This document shows positions 60,800-64,000 of a stretch of DNA of 64,000 bases, in pieces. Within the stretch, counting starts at the first letter, position 1; each line of letters opens with the position of its first letter. The position numbers and the translations under genes are program-made. The DNA is taken from the NCBI RefSeq assembly GCF_001905145.1, contig NZ_LWLB01000005.1, forward strand, positions 89,916 to 153,915, read 5' to 3'. This DNA is from Nocardiopsis sp. TSRI0078 (GTDB lineage Bacteria > Actinomycetota > Actinomycetes > Streptosporangiales > Streptosporangiaceae). The notes under the pieces are model-generated. The model was not told where the DNA came from, made no database searches, and saw nothing but the letters and a program-made list of their open reading frames with translations.

Positions 60800-61192
60800 G
60801 TTCGTAAGCGGTTCCAGACAGCCCTGATGAAGGACTGCTGGACTGGTCCAGGACGGATCTGTTTCGTGGTGGCCGCGTGGGCACCGGGCCAACCCCTGAG
60901 GTTTCCCGGCCTGGCGAGGCCTCCTGAGAGACCGGCGGCGCCCGGTGCCTTCGGGCCGCCACGAAACCCCAACACCCCCGTGAACGTTGAGCCCCGTGGT
61001 GCGAGCCGACCGCAGGGCGACCCCCACCTCTTGATCCCGAGCCCCAGAGCTCTGTCCAAGACCGGGGCCCCTGCGGTGCGCTGGTACCGCGAACGGCTAC
61101 TGAGATGGCAGGCCAAAGAGCCTTGGAATTAGGGCGCCGCGCGGACCACACAGGCCCCCACCCACGCCAACACACCAGCGAAGGAGACACAG
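60800..61192 (+). ncRNA. IS110 left-end noncoding region, candidate bridge RNA
   Basis: About 390 bases precede the IS110 transposase with no good gene. They include G/C-rich pairing segments such as GGCGGCGCCCGGTG...CGGGCCGCC (60930-60961) and others. IS110-family elements are known to encode a guide (bridge) RNA in the left end that pairs with donor and target. That this particular region does so is inference. Confidence 0.4.
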
Positions 61193-62422
61193 ATGGCGGT
61201 GTTCTGCGGGATCGACTGGGCCGAGGCCCCCCACGACGTCGCCCTGGTCGACGCCGATGGCACCCTGCTGGCCAAGCTCCGCATCAGCGACAACGCCGAC
61301 GGCTACCAGCAGCTGCTGGAGCTGCTCGCCGAGCACGGCGACACCCCCGAGCACCCCATTTCGGTCGCGATCGAGACCGGCCGCGGCCTGCTCGTCGCTG
61401 CCCTGCGCACGGGCAACCGACCGGTCTACGCGATCAACCCGCTGGCCGCTTCCCGCTACCGCGACCGGCACAGCGTCTCCCGCGCCAAGTCCGATCCCGG
61501 CGACGCCCTGGTCCTGGCCAACATCTTGCGCACCGACGCCGCCGCGCACCGGCCGTTGCCCGCAGACAGCGAGCAGGTGCGCGCCCTGGCGGTGGTGGCC
61601 CGCGCCCAGCAGGACGCGGTCTGGGCCCGCCAGCAGTTGGTCAACCAGATCCGCTCCCTGCTGCGTGATTACTACCCGGCCGCGTTGGAGGCGTTCCAGT
61701 CCAAGCAGCACGGCCTGGCTCGGGCCGATGCTCGCACCGTCCTGGCCGCCGCGCCCACCCCGAACAAGGCCACGCGTTTGTCGCTGGCTCAGCTCAGATC
61801 GGCGCTCAAACGCGCCGGCCGCAGGCGCGGTATCGAGGAGGAAGCCAGGCGGCTGCGGGGCATCTTCCGCTCCACCTGGGCCCACCAGCCTCAGCGGATC
61901 GAGGACGCCATGGGCACCCAGCTCCTGGCGCTGATCCGCCAACTGGACGCGGCCTGCACGGCAGCCGAGGAGCTCGCCACGGCGGTCCAGGAGTCCTTTC
62001 GCGCGCACCCGGATGCTGAGATCCTGCTCAGTTTCCCTGGCTTGGGGGTGCTGACCGGCGCCCGGGTACTCGCCGAGATCGGAGACGACCGCGCCCGTTT
62101 CGCCGACGCACGCAGCCTGAAGGCCTACGCCGGGTCCGCCCCCATCACCCGCGCCTCGGGGCGGAAACGGTTCGTGGGCAGGCGGTTCATCAAGAACGAC
62201 CGGTTGACCAACGCGGGGTTCCACTGGGCGTTCGCCTCGCTGACCAGGTCCCCGGGCGCCTACGCTCACTACCGCAGACGCAGGGACCGCGGTGACTGGC
62301 ACGCCCAGGCCCAGCGGCACCTGTTCAACCGGATGCTGGGGCAGCTGTTCCACTGCTTGCAGACCGGTCAGAGCTTCGACGAGCAACGCGCGTTCACCTC
62401 CGGTCTAGCGGTCGCGGCTTGA
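61193..62422 (+). CDS. IS110-family transposase
   Basis: ATG 61193 with GAAGGAGA a few bases upstream; 409 residues. The N-terminal RuvC-like DEDD domain shows FCGIDWAEAPHDVALVDADG (first Asp), SVAIETGRGLLVAALR (Glu), and RAKSDPGDALVLANILRTD (two Asp). The C-terminal Tnp20 domain has ILLSFPGLGVLTGARVLAEI and LKAYAGSAPITRASGRKRF, with the catalytic-Ser region in SAPITRASG. It looks full length and intact. An RNA-guided mechanism is expected for this family. Confidence 0.9.
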   Translation: MAVFCGIDWAEAPHDVALVDADGTLLAKLRISDNADGYQQLLELLAEHGDTPEHPISVAIETGRGLLVAALRTGNRPVYAINPLAASRYRDRHSVSRAKSDPGDALVLANILRTDAAAHRPLPADSEQVRALAVVARAQQDAVWARQQLVNQIRSLLRDYYPAALEAFQSKQHGLARADARTVLAAAPTPNKATRLSLAQLRSALKRAGRRRGIEEEARRLRGIFRSTWAHQPQRIEDAMGTQLLALIRQLDAACTAAEELATAVQESFRAHPDAEILLSFPGLGVLTGARVLAEIGDDRARFADARSLKAYAGSAPITRASGRKRFVGRRFIKNDRLTNAGFHWAFASLTRSPGAYAHYRRRRDRGDWHAQAQRHLFNRMLGQLFHCLQTGQSFDEQRAFTSGLAVAA

Positions 62423-62530
62423 CAACTTGGCCACCTGAGATGTCTCTCAGTCGCCTACCGTGCCGCCTCCGGCGACACAATGCCGGCCGGATCCGACATC
62501 ACCTTCGACAGACGTCTTGCTTCACGAGAG

Positions 62531-62555
62531 TGACGGGAGGCGATCCCGGCACGAA
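62531..62555 (+). repeat. Dispersed hairpin repeat, copy F (truncated)
   Basis: TGACGGGAGGCGATCCCGG followed by CACGAAG, after which it diverges. It ends about 40 bases before the HNH start at 62597. Confidence 0.6.
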
Positions 62556-62596
62556 GCAACCTACTTTCTGTCGTCAGCCACTCGTAGAGTTGCTGC

Positions 62597-63136
62597 ATGG
62601 CAGAAGGACGACCTGCGATCCCGCGGGAGCTGAAGAGAGCCGTACTCGTAGAGGCTGGCCACCGATGTGCGATACCGACATGCCGGGCGTACCCAGTCGA
62701 AATTGAGCACATCGACGACTGGGCTCAGGTTCGTGAGCACAGTTTCGAGAACCTCATCGCGCTATGCCCAACATGCCATCGCCGCAAAGGCGACGGACCT
62801 GATCAGATTGATCGCAAGTCACTCAGACAGTACAAAACCAACCTCGCCTTGTTGAACCAACGATATGGGGACTTCGAGCGCCGTGTCCTTGAGCATTTCG
62901 CTCGCCTTCCGAACAACGATATCGTCTCTCTCCCGGGAGCCCTAGACCTGATGCTGAGCTACCTCATCAAAGACGGGATACTCATCAAATTAACGGGCGG
63001 GTCCGAAATGAGCTTTACCACTGTCCTGGCTACAGGCCATCGGCTTAACGTGCCTGCGACTGAGCATTACCTTCTGACCCCCGCCGGACGTGATCTTGTG
63101 AATCGCTGGTCGGAAGCACAGCCCTTCGCTAATTAA
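62597..63136 (+). CDS. HNH endonuclease family protein
   Basis: ATG 62597, 179 residues. The zinc/HNH core is at residues 20-70: AVLVEAGHRCAIPTCRAYPV, EIEHIDDWAQVREHSFENLI, ALCPTCHRRKGDGPDQID. The C-terminal half has SLRQYKTNLALLNQRYGDFE and a hydrophobic segment with ATGHRLNVPATEHYLLTPAG. Small HNH proteins of this kind are common in mobile elements and defence islands. It sits between the IS110 and IS5 elements, so it may be cargo exposed to rearrangement. Confidence 0.78.
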   Translation: MAEGRPAIPRELKRAVLVEAGHRCAIPTCRAYPVEIEHIDDWAQVREHSFENLIALCPTCHRRKGDGPDQIDRKSLRQYKTNLALLNQRYGDFERRVLEHFARLPNNDIVSLPGALDLMLSYLIKDGILIKLTGGSEMSFTTVLATGHRLNVPATEHYLLTPAGRDLVNRWSEAQPFAN

Positions 63137-63173
63137 ATACTACGGAGTCCTATCTACACCTGGACCACTAAAA

Positions 63174-64000
63174 GCTCATCTCATTTGGGTTCTCGGTAAC
63201 CTGGTCGCGGGTCGATGGTTGAACGCCTTGTGCCGGATGAGCTGTGGGAACTGTTCCAGCGAGTGGTGCCTGAGGCACCCACGCGCCCCCAGGACGGCGG
63301 CAGGCGCAGACACGGGGATCGTGAGGTGCTGGCCGCGATCATCTTCGTAGCCACGACCGGCTGCACCTGGGCCCAACTCCCGCCGGTGTTCGGCCCGTCC
63401 GGACCTACTACGCACCGGCGCTTCACCGAGTGGACCCGCGCCCGGGTCTGGGCCAAGCTCCACCGCCTGGTCCTGGACGAACTCGACGCCCGCGGCGAGC
63501 TGGACTGGTCGCGGTGCGCAATCGACTCGGTCAACATGCGCGCCCTCAAAGGGGGGACCTGACAGGTCCGAATCCTGTCGACCGGGGCAAGAAGGGCGCG
63601 AAGATCCACTTGATCACCGACCGGGACGGTCTTCCCCTGTCCATGGCGATCTCCGGGGCCAACACCCACGACAGCCAGGCCCTCCAGCCCTTGGTCCGCG
63701 GGATCCCTCCGATCCGGTCGCGCCGCGGGCCGAGGTGGCGCAGACCCGCCAAGCTGTACGGCGACAAAGGCTACGACTACGCCCACCTGCGCCGATGGCT
63801 ACGCCAGCGGGGGATCGTCCACCGCTTGGCCCGCAAGGGAGTGGAGTCCTCACAGCGGTTGGGACGGCACCGGTGGCACGTGGAGCGCACGATGGCTTGG
63901 CTGGCCGAATGCCGTCGTCTGCACCGCCGCTACGAGCGCAAGGCGGATCACTTCCTGGCCTTCGCCGGCATCGCCTGCACACTGAGCGCTTTTCATCCTG
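63174..64000 (+). mobile_element. IS5-family element (IS427-like), right end outside window
   Basis: The left end AAGCTCATCTCATTTGGGTT lies about 40 bases before the transposase. The right end is not in the window. It is related to the element at 50034 (shared GCTCATCTCA end). The transposase frame uses a probable programmed frameshift. Confidence 0.75.
63215..64000 (+). CDS. IS5-family transposase with probable -1 frameshift (partial)
   Basis: The first frame (from ATG/GTG 63215) encodes VERLVPDELWELFQRVVPEA, AAIIFVATTGCTWAQLPPVF, and WSRCAIDSVNMRALKGGT, stopping at 63560-63562. The continuation is in the -1 frame: PVDRGKKGAKIHLITDRDGL, KLYGDKGYDYAHLRRWLRQR, ESSQRLGRHRWHVERTMAWL. The junction is a run AAAGGGGGG (63547-63555), a slippery site. 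First Asp IDSVN, second GDKGY, Glu in HVERTM. The gene is cut by the window end. Confidence 0.8.

Overview
The window is high-GC DNA (most genes have G or C in the third codon position, and GTG starts and 4-base ATGA/GTGA gene overlaps are frequent). It carries a WhiB-like regulator, a BldC-like regulator and an actinobacterial-type conjugation operon. This points to a filamentous actinomycete (Streptomyces/Nocardiopsis type; the genus is inference). It is an accessory region: no rRNA, no complete tRNA and no ordinary housekeeping operon is seen.

Layout. (1) 1-9976, minus strand: a conjugation/type IV secretion operon running sigma-like regulator, pilin (VirB2-like), TrbL/VirB6-like membrane protein, PrgI-like protein, VirB4-like ATPase, VirD4-like coupling ATPase, replication-relaxation protein and a secreted lytic transglycosylase cut by the window edge. 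Nearly all junctions are 1-4 base overlaps. (2) 10888-15449: two class II histidyl-tRNA-synthetase-like paralogues, an APH-like kinase and a class I isoprenyl diphosphate synthase, arranged as two convergent two-gene operons. (3) 15611-19497: a regulatory block with BldC-like, small unknown, WhiB-like and HATPase proteins on the minus strand, and a divergent XRE-TPR regulator coupled to a second APH-like kinase. (4) 19523-26838: a probable defence pair, an Eco57I/PglX-like DNA methylase and a PLD-SNF2 helicase. (5) 27.0-39.2 kb: small regulators and membrane proteins, a tandem winged-helix protein, an HNH nuclease with a SAM-like partner, a possible PD-(D/E)xK protein, and an IS701-family insertion with a CTAG target duplication. 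(6) 39.6-42.0 kb: a membrane STAND-like NTPase with recently duplicated Sel1-like repeats.

(7) 42.1-60.8 kb: an array of four 45-base copies of the 3' half of a tRNA-Arg(UCU) gene. Each copy abuts an intact, nonsense-mutated or eroded copy of the same tyrosine integrase, and three copies are preceded by the same conserved arm of about 175 bases. I read this as repeated accretion of small integrative elements at one tRNA-Arg site. The cargo between copies includes a CHAT-TPR protease-like locus, a DUF3883 nuclease-like protein, a NYN-domain RNase-like protein and a zeta toxin with its probable antitoxin. (8) 60.8-64.0 kb: an IS110 element, an HNH nuclease and an IS5-family element running off the end.

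A separate short repeat of about 57 bases with a conserved hairpin (TGACGGGAGGCGATCCCGG end) is scattered at six or seven places from 29.2 to 62.6 kb, twice just upstream of an integrase start. The best candidates for undescribed biology are the HisRS-like/isoprenoid/kinase cluster, the tandem tRNA-Arg element array with its shared arms, the methylase-PLD-helicase pair and the CHAT locus.
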